This document shows, in pieces, positions 11,477 to 23,379 of a DNA stretch of 64,000 bases (the first letter of the stretch is position 1; each line of letters starts with the position of its first letter). The position numbers and the translations under genes are program-made. This stretch comes from Macrothele yani (Eukaryota; Arthropoda; Arachnida; Araneae; Macrothelidae). The stretch covers positions 12,044,984 to 12,108,983 of the forward strand of contig CM077034.1 of NCBI GenBank assembly GCA_039090855.1. The letters are read 5' to 3'. The notes under the pieces were generated by a model. The model was not told the DNA's origin and ran no database searches. It saw only the letters and a program-made list of their open reading frames with translations.

Positions 11477-11886
11477 GAGCAATACCATATATAGAAAATG
11501 TTTCAGCAGAAATTAATAAACTTTGTGGCAAGTATGACATACAGGTAGGAAATCAGGTACTTACTGTAAAAAATTTAGTGATTAAAAATGAAAAAATTAG
11601 CCAATTAGATAGAGCAGGAATTTATGAAATCCCAATAAACCAGCAACCACCTTTGTCATATATAGGCAGCACCAAGAATAAATTAAAGTATAGATTGAAC
11701 CAGCATATTAATAATTGGAATAAAAAAGAAGCTAAGACAGCATTGACCCAATACTGTATGGAAAATCAACAATGTCCAAGGTTTGAAGATATTAAAATTA
11801 TTAAGAGCTGTAAAAACGAAAAGCAGTTAAGAATTGCAGAATCAGTGTTAATTGAAAAAAAACAGATCAAGATTATGCAACATTAA
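11477..11886 (+). pseudogene. PLE-2 GIY-YIG endonuclease domain, right copy
   Basis: An open segment without internal stops carries AGIYEIP (about 11614) and SYIGSTKNKLKYRLNQH (about 11653). These are the two halves of the GIY-YIG signature, and the segment ends at TAA 11884-11886. Upstream reverse transcriptase coding sequence is absent because the copy is 5' truncated at the inversion point. It is the mirror image of the left copy and less damaged. The domain could fold, but no start codon or promoter for it is apparent. Confidence 0.75.
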
Positions 11887-12073
11887 TGAGCCAAGTAACC
11901 TAAACGAACAATGGAAAGCCCTAATAAAAATTGAACAGCAGCGTAAAAAGAAAGAGGGAAAACAGAGCAGCAGGGACAATAGATGGCGCCAGAGAAACAA
12001 CAATTCAGAGATAGCGACTGGGGCCCGTGCCTCGATTGACTCTGCTCACTTGAGCTGTGGTGGGCGGGTGAGA

Positions 12074-12131
12074 CACACCTGCCTCCTGAAGATGACAGAG
12101 GCCTGTTGAAAGTACTAGAGGATTGGATGTG
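12074..12131 (+). ncRNA. Hammerhead-like motif, PLE-2 right copy
   Basis: This is the mirror copy of the 10431-10488 motif. It has CCUC, CUGAAGA, U, GACAG-AGGC-CUGUU, GAAA, AGUACU, A and GAGG, with outer CACA/UGUG pairing. Every core base of the hammerhead (CUGANGA and GAAA) is present. Confidence 0.6.
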
Positions 12132-12652
12132 AGGGCTGAATGGGTGTGACACTTGCAGTGGGAGTAGCAGAGGTTGTGAAACAGAAGGAGGAGTTTGATA
12201 ATTACAGTTGACCAAGGTTTAATCACCTATGAATGTAAGGTTATGTACATAGTTTTTACTTGAATTGTATGAATGAGTTGTATGTGTGATTTTTATAGAA
12301 TTGACAAGCTTTAGAGTAACATCTCATAAGGCTAAGGAAAAAAATACGATGTTTCACACCCGGAAGTAAGAAGTAAGAAGCGTAAGCAAGAAGTCTGTAA
12401 ACCTTGGAAGCCCAGTTACATCACGATGAATGACGTGTTGGAAGTGTGTTGTCATTGGAGGTTACCATGATCTTTATGGTGAGTACGTGGTACTTTCTAA
12501 TGGTTTTTTTCATTTTCAACAGTTAAGAGGGAAAAAAAGAAAAGAGAGCAGCACTGACAATAGATGGCGCCAGAGACACAAAGATGCAGAGATTGCGACT
12601 CAAACCGGAACCTCAATGACTTTGCTCACTTGAGCTGTGATGGGCAGAGAGA

Positions 12653-12706
12653 CACATTGGCCTTCTGATGATGACAGAAGACTGTTGAAAGCGCTAGAGG
12701 ATTGTG
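12653..12706 (+). ncRNA. Hammerhead-like motif, PLE-1 right copy
   Basis: It reads CCUU, CUGAUGA, U, GACAG-AAGA-CUGUU, GAAA, AGCGCU, A and GAGG. Stem I (CCUU with GAGG) includes one U-G pair, and outer CACA/UGUG pairs follow. The motif sits downstream of the PLE coding remnant, as in the other copies. Confidence 0.6.
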
Positions 12707-13321
12707 TATGACGGGCTGAATGAGGTTCGCACTTGCGATAGGATTAGTACGGTGTTTGAAGCGGATGCAGCACTTTTTTAGTCACAGTTGACAAAAGGTT
12801 TAACTGCCTGGGAATGTAAATAGTGTAATTATGCACATAGTGGTTTTAATTGAATGTATGAATGAGTTGTATGGTGTATATATTTGTGTGGTCTTTATGG
12901 AGATGACGAGCTATGGTTACGTTTCATATGGCAGAGAGAAACCTGCGTTTTTGTCCAGTGAAAAAAAAAAAAAAAAAAAAACATATGATGTTTCATGACC
13001 GGAAGAACAAATCTCATAAGCAAGGAGTTTTTCAACCTTTAAAGGCCAGCAACTACATTACATGATGATAATTGACGTGCTTGAAATGTAAAGGAAAAAA
13101 GTGACCAAGAACTTTCGGGTAAGTGATTGGCTATTTAATTATATGTCATTAATGAATTGCATGTAAATATGCACACTTTGCTGGTGTTTAATACCTTAAA
13201 GGTGCAAATATTATGCTTTAAGGGTTATTTCTGGAAAATTGTTTTATTTTTGTTCATTGTAAGTTCAGTTGTGTGTGTGTTCTTAAATTTTAAACATTTT
13301 TTTTATTTATTTATTTTTCAG

Positions 13322-13385
13322 AAATCACCCATGTTTAAGGTGGATGAAGGTTCTTCTATCAGCACATCTTCCATATTTAATGACA
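13322..13385 (+). CDS. Candidate host exon
   Basis: A pyrimidine-rich tract ending TTATTTTTCAG precedes 64 bases that are open from the first base (KSPMFKVDEGSSISTSS). GTAAGC follows. The segment starts in phase 0, which fits the end of the 6836-6909 candidate, and ends one base into a codon. It is not part of any repeat seen here. The protein is not recognised; it is Ser-rich and looks disordered. Confidence 0.35.
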
Positions 13386-13615
13386 GTAAGCTGAAACCAT
13401 TGTTTTATATTACAAAAATTGCATTTCTCAATCATTCTTTTTTATTTATTTATGTATTTATTCTAGAGTAACTACATTTACATAGGAATTCAGAAAGTTG
13501 TTGACATGCATCTGTAGAACAAAAACCATTGAACTTACCTCAACAAATTTTTTACTGTTGTTTGAAGTACTCTCCAGTATCTATGTAAAGTTGAAGATCT
13601 GCATAGGCTTATGCC

Positions 13616-15028
13616 CAGGGGCGGTTCATCATTAGGGGCCAGAGGGGCTGTGCTACACCTAAAAATTTCTATTTCTAGAATTATTATTTTTTATTTTTTT
13701 TGCTCTGATTCTTATTCTCTCTTTTAACTACATGGTGATAAACATTTCCCTTCAAAAACCATTACCTAAGGGGAAAGTTTCCTTCAAAAACGAAAAACTA
13801 TTCCCTGAGGAAAGAGATCACGTTCAGAGTGTGAGGTTATTGCGGCCAGCTCCAACAGGCCCCAGTAACATTACTACGCAAGCAAAGAGGAGACTATTTC
13901 CTCCCCGTCTCATTCAGTATGAAGACCTACATGCAACACTGTCTTAACCACATGTGCAAAAAAGCTGTGCCCTGCGCTAATTTGATTGGCCGGGAGAGTA
14001 TCCATTTCCTTAACGCAGTGGGTTGACAGAAAAGCTTACCCCGACCAAGCTCAAGGGTAGCGGGAGGGTTTCAAATGTCGTAGCAAAGTTCAGTTAGTTG
14101 TTTTTTCTGTGTGTGTCTCTCTCGGTGATGTGTTGTTCCTTCGTGTCGTGATTTTTTTTGCTTGTCGAGTACAATGAATGGAGTGGATATTTTGTTAAAA
14201 TCTCCGTTCTTTGCTTTAAATCTGGAAGAAAAGCTTCGCTTAAAAAGCTCAGTGCTTATCACCCCAAGAATGTTTAGTTTGAACTTCACCTAAAAAAAAA
14301 ACCCAGTGCTCATCAGCCCAAGAATTTGAGTCGAAAAGCTTCACTTAAAAAAAAAACTCTGTGCTTATCAGCCCAAGAATTTGAGTTTCCAAGAGTATGA
14401 AGTTTACAAGCTTTGCAGAACTAATTTCAGTTTTAACTAAGATGATTTTCTATGTTAAAAATAAATAAATAAATGAGAAAACCTGTAAGTATAATTTGCA
14501 CATGAGTACATATATGTTTTTAGGTTATTACAAGTTCTTTAAAAAAAAAGGTTAAACCTTTCAAATAATGCACATGGTAGTATGGTACTCATTCTATATG
14601 GGACGACATTAATGAAAAGCTCCCTTCCTCAATATATTTGGAGTTATTATTTTTTCACTACATTTTGTTGTCCTGTGATTATTCCTCAGTTGAGAAATCT
14701 GAAGAAACACAAAGCACAACTAACATAAATTAATGCTCATATGTTTTAAGGTAAACATTTTATTTAAGGAGTTTTAACATTTTTCTGTTTAATAATTATG
14801 CATTCTATTCTGAGGAAAATTTTTTCGTGTGCAATACAATAGTTGACACATTCCTACCTGATTTGGGCATTATTGTGAGTCAAGGGGGTAAACAGAGGAA
14901 GAGCAAAGGAATCTTGGGAGTGGGGTGGGGGTCTGAATAGTTGGCCTAATAATGACAGTTTTTTTTTATTTCATTGTTTGACTTCGGCTACCGGCCCCAC
15001 CTTTTTCAGTTGCCATGAGCCGCCACTG
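13616..15028. mobile_element. hAT element, non-autonomous, 8-bp duplication
   Basis: It starts CAGGGGCGGTTCAT and ends ATGAGCCGCCACTG. It is flanked by the exact 8-bp duplication CTTATGCC (13608-13615 and 15029-15036), which identifies a hAT insertion. The interior has no recognisable transposase. A short open stretch from ATG near 14174 (MNGVDILLKSPFFALN) could be a remnant of a first exon, but I cannot support that. It also contains two copies of a segment with CAGTGCTYATCAGCCCAAGAA (about 14309-14390). Confidence 0.85.
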
Positions 15029-15194
15029 CTTATGCCTATGCCAATTCTGGAATGCTTTGTGATACTCTGGTTGGATAAATACTCTGTAGCAGTGGCAGGT
15101 GGTGACTGCGTGCTACTTTGCTGCAGCACTTTGAAAAATTGGTTGAATTGCAATTCGTAATTGTTCATTGTAGTTGAAAGTACATGAATATGAT

Positions 15195-15854
15195 TTGCTT
15201 CCAACATACGCTGGCAGTAGAGCTTGTGTACGAGTGAATGGTGTTTTATCAAAATGGTTTTCCATTGGTGCAGGAGTTAGACAAGGTTGTGTAATGTCAC
15301 CATGGCTATTTAATATATTTATGGACGCATGCATGCGTGAGGCCAAAATAGATAATAGTGGTTTATGTCCTGGTGATATCCGTGTGTGCAGATTGAATGA
15401 CACTGTCCTGTTGGCAGAGAGCAAAAGTGAGTTGCAGAGTATGTTGACTCGGATGCACGAAGTTTGCATGAAATTCAAACTGAGTATAAATAAGGGAAAA
15501 ACCAAAGTTATGGTGTTTGAGAGAGGAACTGGTAGCACTGTATGTAATGTAAGTATAAATGGCACAGTGATTGACCAGGTGAGTGATTTTGTTTATTTAG
15601 GAAGCATGTTTGACAGAGAGAACAAATTGGATGGTGAAATTAGTAGGCGAGTGAATTCTTCATTGAAAGTCATGGCTGCTTTGGGAGGGTTTCACAGGAA
15701 TGGTGGGTTCCCAAGAGTGTCCCGCATGGCTGTGTATGAAACTGTAATTGTTCCTACTCTGATGTATGGCAGTGAAACCTGGGTACTACAGAAGAAACAT
15801 AGAAGTCGTTTGTATGCTGAAGAAATGTGTTACTTAGGGGGGGGGGGGGGTTGA
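15195..15854 (+). pseudogene. LINE-R reverse transcriptase fragment
   Basis: It encodes AGSRACVRVNG, GVRQGCVMSPWLFNIFMDAC, INKGKTKVMVFERG and PTLMYGSETWVLQKK, which are reverse transcriptase and thumb blocks of RTE-like elements. A deletion near 15394 removes the YAD of the catalytic YADD: the text reads CRLNDTV where copy 4 has CRLLYADDTV. A run of G at 15839-15850 breaks the frame before the C-terminal part. It cannot be catalytic. Confidence 0.8.
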
Positions 15855-16905
15855 GGCAAGGCACGCTCCGATCGTGTGAGGAATGAAGATGTGTTGCAAT
15901 TGTGTGATGTGAAGCAAAATGTTGTTAGCAAGGTGGAGGCCAATATGCTTCGGTGGTTTGGCCATGTTGAAAGAATGAGTGATGAGATGCTTACTAAGGA
16001 AATCTTTTAGCCCAAGTGGCAGGAAGGAAGGCCAAGGAAGGATCAGATTCAAGAGTGTCTGCATGAGAAAAGGTTATGAGTATGAAGTATGAAAGATCTT
16101 GCGTATGGTGTGTGATGGATGTCAGTGAAGCCCGAGTTGTATGCCACGCTCGCTGTTAAATGGAGATGTTTGTTACAGCAACAGCAAGTAAAAATTATCT
16201 GGTAGTTTGTATTTCTTTTTGGAGCTAACCTCTGAATCTCAGAGAACAGCTTAGTGATATGTATGTATGTATGAAAGAATGAGTGATGAAATGCTTACTA
16301 ATAAAATCTTTTCAGCCCAAGTGGCAGGAAGGAAAGGCAGAGGAAGGCCAAGGAAGACATGGGTGGATCAGATTCAGGAGTGTCTGCATGAGAAAAAGTT
16401 ATGAGTATGAAGTATGAAAGATCTTGTGTATGGTGTGTGATGGATGTCAGTGAAGCCCGAGTTGTATGCCACGCTCGCTGTTAAATGGAGATGTTTGTTG
16501 CAGCAACAGCAAGTAAAAATTATCTGGTAGTTTGTATTTCTTTTTGGAGCTAACCTCTGAATCTCAGAGAACAGCTTAGTGATATGTATGTATGTATGAA
16601 AGAATGAGTGATGAAATGCTTACTAAGAAAATCTTTTCAGCCCAAGTGGCAGGAAGGAAGGCCATGGAAGGATCAGATTCAAGAGTGTCTGCATGAGAAA
16701 AAGTTATGAGTATGAAGTATGAAAGATCTTGTGTATGGTGTGTGATGGATGTCAGTGAAGCCCGAGTTGTATGCCACGATCGCTGTTAAATGGAGAAGTT
16801 TGTTACAGCAACAGCTAGTAAAAATTACCTGGTAGTTTGTATTTCTTTTTGGAGCTAACCTCTTAATCTCAGAGAACAGCTTAGTGATATGTATGTATGT
16901 ACAAA
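15195..16905 (+). mobile_element. LINE-R copy 1, 5' truncated, 3' end repeated
   Basis: This non-LTR retrotransposon keeps the second half of its reverse transcriptase and its 3' region. The C-terminal 3' segment occurs three times (starts near 15969, 16273 and 16598). Each ends in a GTATGTATGTATG tail that joins directly to an internal GAAAGAATGAG. Copies 2, 3 and 4 show the same triplication. Confidence 0.85.
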
Positions 16906-17432
16906 ACCTGTTTTCTAGCAAAGCCATAATCAAAGCTCCTGCACACTAGAGATGAGTTTGAGGTCAGTTTTCGAAGCCCAAAATGTTTTGGCCCTAGCCC
17001 GACTCAGCCCCATGAGGTCTAGATGTACTGTGGGTCTGAGCCCGACTCTCCCAAATACTGATGCTTTTCTCCCTTTTATTTGATGTTTATATGTAACAGG
17101 AAGGAGCCTGGAATATGTTTGCTCATTATTTATGTGTTTCATTAGGAGAGATATAACCTTGAAAGAAAATGTATATTTTACAGTTTCACAGAAAATTTTT
17201 CAGTAGCTTATATTTTTTTCTTATCTAAGAGAAAGAAACTGCGTACCTCTTTTGTGCATAGAGAGGAGATGAACTTCACGCATGTTTTGGCATGACGCTA
17301 AAGTAGGCTAGATCCTGAAAAACTTATATTTTTCAAAATGCGTTTGCATTTCTCATACTGAACATAATCCAATTTTACGTTGGTTCTGCAATCAATAATT
17401 TGGAGAAAAAGGTTTCCACATGGTAGATTTTC
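16906..17432. other. Spacer, nothing recognised
   Basis: AT-rich sequence without coding or repeat signals that I can identify. Confidence 0.5.
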
Positions 17433-17445
17433 CCACTTCATTTTT

Positions 17446-18480
17446 TTTTTTTTTTTTTTTTTGATTGGAGGTTTAACGACCACCGTGAGCAACTCAATGA
17501 GCTATAAGCAGTCGCCTGTCCCTAATTTAGGGTCACTGGTTCCAGGGAAGGGAGAGAGCCAGTGCCGTAAGACAAACACAACATCCATTCATTGATTGGA
17601 GGTTTAACGACCACCGTGAGCAACTCAATGGGCTATAAGCAGTCGCCCGTCCCTAATTTAGGGTCACTGGTTCCAGGGAAGGGAGAGAGCCAGTGCCGTA
17701 AGACAAGCACAACATCCATTCATTCATTGATTGGAGGTTTAACGACCACCGTGAGCAACTCAATGGGCTATAAGCAGTCACCCGTCCCTAATTTAGGGTC
17801 ACTAGTTCCAGGGAAGGGAGAGAGCCAGTGCCGTAAACAAACACAACATCCATTCATTCATTGATTGGAGGTTTAACGACCACCGTGAGCAACTCAATGG
17901 GCTATAAGCAGTCGCCCGTCCCTAATTTAGGGTCACTGGTTCCAGGGAAGGGAGAGAGCCAGTGCCGTAAGACAAACACAACATCCATTCATTCATTGAT
18001 TGGAGGTTTAACGACCACCGTGAGCAACTCAATGGGCTATAAGCAGTCGCCCGTCCCTAATTTAGGGTCACTGGTTCCAGGGAAGGGAGAGAGCCAGTGC
18101 CGTAAGACAAGCACAACATCCATCCATTCATTCATTGATTGGAGGTTTAACCACCACCGTGAGCAACTCAATGGGCTATAAGCAGTCGCCCGTCCCTAAT
18201 TTAGGGTCACTGGTTCCAGGGAAGCGAGAGAGCCAGTGCCGTAAACAAACCCAACATCCGTTCATTCATTGATTGGAGGTTTAACGACCACCGTGAGCAA
18301 CTCAATGGGCTATAAGCAGTCGCCCGTCCCTAATTTAGGTTCACTGGTTCCAGGGAAGGGAGAGAGCCAGTGCCGTAAGACAAACACAACACCCATGCCT
18401 GACCGGGATTCGAACCCGGACCCCTTACGGACGAATGATCAGAGGCCAACGCCTTAGACCACTGCGCCACCGGGGCGGCT
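17446..18480 (-). mobile_element. SINE-A with seven tandem bodies
   Basis: Seven reverse-orientation bodies start at about 17465, 17596, 17731, 17865, 18000, 18139 and 18272. One tRNA-like head follows (about 18397-18480). The direct repeat CCACTTCATTTTT at 17433-17445 and 18481-18493 flanks the complete array. The poly-T at 17441-17462 is the tail of the minus-strand insertion. Confidence 0.9.
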
Positions 18481-18759
18481 CCACTTCATTTTTAACTGTT
18501 TTACAATAACCAGTATTAAACTTTTTTGTATAGCTTCAGGATACGGATCATTCCTATTGTAATGCACAAATGTATAAAAAAAGTACCGTAATTTTTGTCG
18601 TATTATCCGCACAGGTGTATAATCCGCAGACCGCGAAATTTACATAAAATTTTTTTTTCCTTCGTATATTCCGCAGCCTGTGACATTCGGGGGGGGGGGG
18701 GATCGCTGTATAATCCGCACATCATAGATGTTGAACCGGAAGTGGAATTTCCGACAGGA

Positions 18760-19547
18760 AAGTCGGTTAAATAATGACCCATGAGTCCGAAGAAGTAAGA
18801 GAAAAAAAAAAAAAAACGATTTTATTAAATGAAGAAATTAATTTTTAAAGGTTAATTTTTCATATTTTTATCTCTGGACAGATAAAGGGTGTGGCATCCA
18901 TAGATAACGCCGACGTAGCTCCAGAGTATAAGCATTACACCTTGCCAATAACAAAAGGCTGATACGGTACTCGCATATAAGTCGAAAGTTTTTTTGGGAG
19001 AATCCTGCTGTCAGAGTCGGCGGATAGGCTTCTACAGTACGTGGGCCAATAAAAAAACCCGTGAATTCTCCGGCGGAATTTACCTACTGATTTGTTTATG
19101 TTTTAAACCGCAGCACAGAGGTTGTTACTGCGCGATTGTTTTCTGACCTCAAAACGATCGCTAAGGTTTCCTTTTCGAAGACATCATGAATAGCAATGAA
19201 GGAAAATAGCAGCAACGACGATGGTCAAAACGCACACGAGATCCGAAACGAGGAAAGCATAGGTTCGTGTAGCAAGCGCTGTGCATACTTCTTTGGCTTT
19301 TTGCCAAAAACAGAGACGGCGCGATCTTCTCAACGATACGAAATGACTTTGCCGTCCCTCCCCACCCACAACTTTCCCGATCTTTCGTTACGACATTCCT
19401 CCCCCGCTCCATACAAACTCCTGAACTGAGGAAAATTCTTCCGAGGGAGTTCCTTTTCCAATTATACCCCCTCCCCTGCACAATTATGATGCAAATTAAA
19501 AAAAAAAAAAAACAAGTTTGTAAAACCATGCAATGCATTGATTATAA
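18760..19547. other. Interior of the TA-flanked element, no gene seen
   Basis: It contains homopolymer runs and short open frames (for example 19196-19429) without recognisable domains or splice signals. Confidence 0.45.
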
Positions 19548-19565
19548 TACGCTTTCCAACATACC

Positions 19566-22340
19566 AGAAATCATTACTCAAGTTATGAGGATAATGGCTG
19601 TGGAATAAATCTCGCTCCTGTGTGCTGACCTTTGACCCCATTTCGATGATATATTAAACAGAATTTGTTCAGTATACCTCCGGAACAACATACTAAAGTT
19701 TTGTCGCAATAGAAGCATTTTTAGTCAAGTTATGAGGATAATGGCTGTGGAATAAATACTCGCTTACCTGTGTCCTGACCTTTGATCCCATCTCGATGAT
19801 ATATTAAACAGAATTGGTTCAGTATACCTCCAGAACAACATACTAAAGTTTTGTCGCAATAGAAACATGTTTAGTCAAGTTATGAGGATAATGGCTGTGG
19901 AATAAATCCCGCTCCTGTGTCCTGACCTTTGACCCCATCTCGATGATATTAAACAGAATTGGTTCAGTATACCTCCAGAACAACATACTAAAGTTTTGTC
20001 GCAATAGAAACATGTTTAGTCAAGTTATGAGGATAATGGCTGTGGAATAAATCCCGCTCCTGCACCCTGACCTTTGACCCCATCTCGATGATATTAAACA
20101 GAATTGGTTCAGTATACCTCCAGAACAACATACTAAAGTTTTGTCGCAATAGAAACATGTTTAGTCAAGTTATGAGGATAATGGCTGTGGAATAAATCCC
20201 GCTCCTGCACCCTGACCTTTGACCCCATCTCGATGATATTAAACAGAATTGGTTCAGTATACCTCCAGAACAACATACTAAAGTTTTGTCGTAATAGAAA
20301 CATGTTTAGTCAAGTTATGAGGATAATGGCTGTGGAATAAATCCCGCTTCTGTGTCCTGACCTTTGACCCCATCTCGATGATATTAAACAGAATTGGTTC
20401 AGTATACCTCCAGAACAACATACTAAAGTTTTGTCGCAATAGAAACATGTTTAGTCAAGTTACGAGGATAATGGCTGTGGAATAAATCCCGCTCCTGCAC
20501 CCTGACCTTTGACCCCATCTCGATGATATTAAACAGAATTGGTTCAGTATACCTCCAGAACAACATACTAAAGTTTTGTTGCAATAGAAACATGTTTAGT
20601 CAAGTTATGAGGATAATGGCTGTGGAATAAATCTCGCTCCTGTGTCCTGACCTTTGACCCCATCTCGATGATATTAAACAGAATTGGTTCAGTATACCTC
20701 CAGAACAACATACTAAAGTTTTGTCGCAATAGAAACATGTTTAGTCAAGTTATGAGGATAATGGCTGTGGAATAAATCTCGCTCCTGTGTCCTGACCTTT
20801 GACCCCATCTCGATGATATTAAACAGAATTGGTTCAGTATACCTCCAGAACAACATACTAAAGTTTTGTCGCAATAGAAACATGTTTAGTCAAGTTATGA
20901 GGATAATGGCTGTGGAATAAATCTCTGTCCTGTGTCCTGACCTTTGATCCCATTTCGATGATATTAAACAGAATTGGTTCAGTATACCTCCGGAACAACA
21001 TATTAAAGTTTTGTCGCAATACAAGCATTTTTAGTCAAGTTATGAGGATAATGGCTGTGGAATAAATCTCGCTCATGTGTCCTAACCTTTGATCCCATTT
21101 CGATGATATTAAACAGAATTGGTTCAGTATACCTCCAGAACAACATACTAAAGTTTTGTCGTAATAGAAACATGTTTAGTCAAGTTATGAGGATAATGGC
21201 TGTGGAATAAATCCCGCTTCTGTGTCCTGACCTTTGACCCCATCTCGATGATATTAAACAGAATTGGTTCAGTATACCTCCAGAACAACATACTAAAGTT
21301 TTGTCGCAATAGAAACATGTTTAGTCAAGTTACGAGGATAATGGCTGTGGAATAAATCCCGCTCCTGCACCCTGACCTTTGACCCCATCTCGATGATATT
21401 AAACAGAATTGGTTCAGTATACCTCCAGAACAACATACTAAAGTTTTGTTGCAATAGAAACATGTTTAGTCAAGTTATGAGGATAATGGCTGTGGAATAA
21501 ATCTCGCTCCTGTGTCCTGACCTTTGACCCCATCTCGATGATATTAAACAGAATTGGTTCAGTATACCTCCAGAACAACATACTAAAGTTTTGTCGCAAT
21601 AGAAACATGTTTAGTCAAGTTATGAGGATAATGGCTGTGGAATAAATCTCGCTCCTGTGTCCTGACCTTTGACCCCATCTCGATGATATTAAACAGAATT
21701 GGTTCAGTATACCTCCAGAACAACATACTAAAGTTTTGTCGCAATAGAAACATGTTTAGTCAAGTTATGAGGATAATGGCTGTGGAATAAATCTCTGTCC
21801 TGTGTCCTGACCTTTGATCCCATTTCGATTATATTCAACAGAACAGGTTCGGTATACCTGCAAAATAACATGATAAAGTTTTGACGCAATCGAAGCATTT
21901 TTACGTAAGTTATGGTGCATAAGGGCTATGGAATAGATCCCGCTCCTATGTCTTAACCTTTGACCCCATTTCGCCCATGTTCAATAGAATTTGTCCCCAG
22001 GCAGGCCCCTACAACATACTAACATTTCATCCAAATCTAAGAATTTTTACGTAAGTTATGACGCATAGTGGCGATGGAAGTGATTCCGCTCCTATGTCCT
22101 GACCTTTGACCCCATTTAGCCCATTTTCAATAGGGTTTGTCACCAGGTGGTCCCTTACCATATACTAATATTTAATCGAAATCGAACCTTTTTTACGTTA
22201 GTTAAGACGCATAAAAGCAGTGGAATGGATCCCGCTCCTATGTACTGACCTTTGACCCCATTTTGTTCACTTTAAATAGGGTTCCTTCCCAGGTGATCCC
22301 CCTACCAGATACTAACATTTCATTGAAATCGAACGATTGT
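19566..22340. repeat. About 145-bp satellite, receptor-motif units, left block
   Basis: About 16 units of subfamily A (19566-21830) carry AAGTTATGAGGATAATGGCTG and, in most, TGACCTTTGACCCCAT. They grade into about three units of subfamily B (21830-22340), which share the framework with the array at 1-388. An exact 870-bp offset (six units) links variant bases at 20288/21158, 20460/21330, 20571/21441 and 20921/21791. A six-unit block was therefore duplicated. Confidence 0.9.
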
Positions 22341-22752
22341 TACACGAGTTATCATGCGGACGGACATACGCACACAACGCGTGACCTAATGAGGCAGATG
22401 GGAATCGAAAACATCTGCGCGCAAGAGTGTGACGTCATAAAACTTTAATAGGATCCACACACAATGCGTGACGTAATGAGACAGATGGCGTGACCGCGCG
22501 CCAACATCTCAAAGGCGACATTATGACGTCATAAGATTTCTAAGCATTGGTAACATTAATGGAACAACGCCATCACTAAAAACGTTATAATTCGGGGTGG
22601 TTATTTAGCCCACTAAACGAATTCTCCTAAAGTCGAGATCAAGCTAAATCGATTTCTAGTGCCAGAAAACGGTAGGTTAACGACTTTCATCAAAATTCTT
22701 AGAGCTGTTTTCAAAATAAAATGTACATACATACATACAAGAGTTGCTACTT
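22341..22752. other. Unique stretch with two CRE-type palindromes
   Basis: Between satellite and MITE lies non-repetitive sequence with TGACGTCA at 22430-22437 and 22524-22531. A GCGTGACSTAATGAG phrase is also repeated near 22379 and 22464. No coding sequence is recognised. Confidence 0.5.
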
Positions 22753-22754
22753 TA

Positions 22755-23359
22755 AGGTGGACGTCAAGTAATTTTGCTTCCTATACTTCCAATGGAAAAA
22801 CTTCTGTACACATTTTCTTCACAATTAATGCGTTTCCAAGGATGAAAATTTGAACATCGATTAAAATAGCTTCATTTTATAACTTGGAGTACTTAATATT
22901 TTCTAAAATATAACCATAATTATGCAATTCAACATTTGTTTCTCTACTGACGTCATGAAAATACAGGTCGCACCATCTTTTCTGGACAATTAATGCATTT
23001 ACAAGGATGAAAATTTGAACATCGATTAAAAGAGCTACATTTCATAACTTGGAATATTTAATATTTTCTAAGCCATAACCATAACTATGCAATCCAACAT
23101 TTATTTGTCCACTGACGTCATCAAAGTGCAGGTCACGCCATCTTTTCTCTGGTTTCAACACCACCAAAGGAAAAGTGATTGATTTTTAATATAATTATGG
23201 TTATGTTTTAGAAAATATTAAGTATTCCAAGTTATAATATGAAGTTATTTTAATCGATGTTCAAATTTTCATCCTTGGGAACACATAAATTGTGAAGGAA
23301 ATGTGTACAAACGTTTTTCAATTGGAAGTATAGGAAGCAAAATTACTTGACGTCCACCT
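22755..23359. mobile_element. Fold-back MITE with about 180-bp inverted ends
   Basis: The ends begin AGGTGGACGTCAAGTAATTT and are inverted at 23359. TA flanks both sides (22753-22754, 23360-23361). The arms are imperfectly complementary over about 180 bp. The middle has a further related copy of the arm sequence (about 22975-23100). TGACGTCA occurs at 22948-22955 and 23113-23120. No protein is encoded. Confidence 0.8.
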
Positions 23360-23379
23360 TAATAATACGAGATAAGGGG

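Larger units (their letters stand above)
9109..13215. mobile_element. Inverted dimer of Penelope-like elements
   Basis: The 12-bp repeat CTTTAAGGGTTA at 9097-9108 and 13216-13227 bounds a 4.1-kb insertion. Its arms are reverse complements about a centre near 11477. Each arm holds a PLE-2 part with GIY-YIG coding sequence (minus 10000-11476, plus 11477-12480) and an outer PLE-1 part (minus 9109-9990, plus 12510-13215). Both copies are 5' truncated and joined 5' end to 5' end. Inverted and tandem arrangements are well known for Penelope elements. Hammerhead-like motifs occur four times. Confidence 0.85.

Noticed and set aside
19196..19429. Small gene of 77 residues
   Set aside because: Low-complexity reading with no domain, and it lies inside a transposable element.
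19566..21830. CRISPR-like regular array
   Set aside because: Units are contiguous without unique spacers and the genome is eukaryotic.
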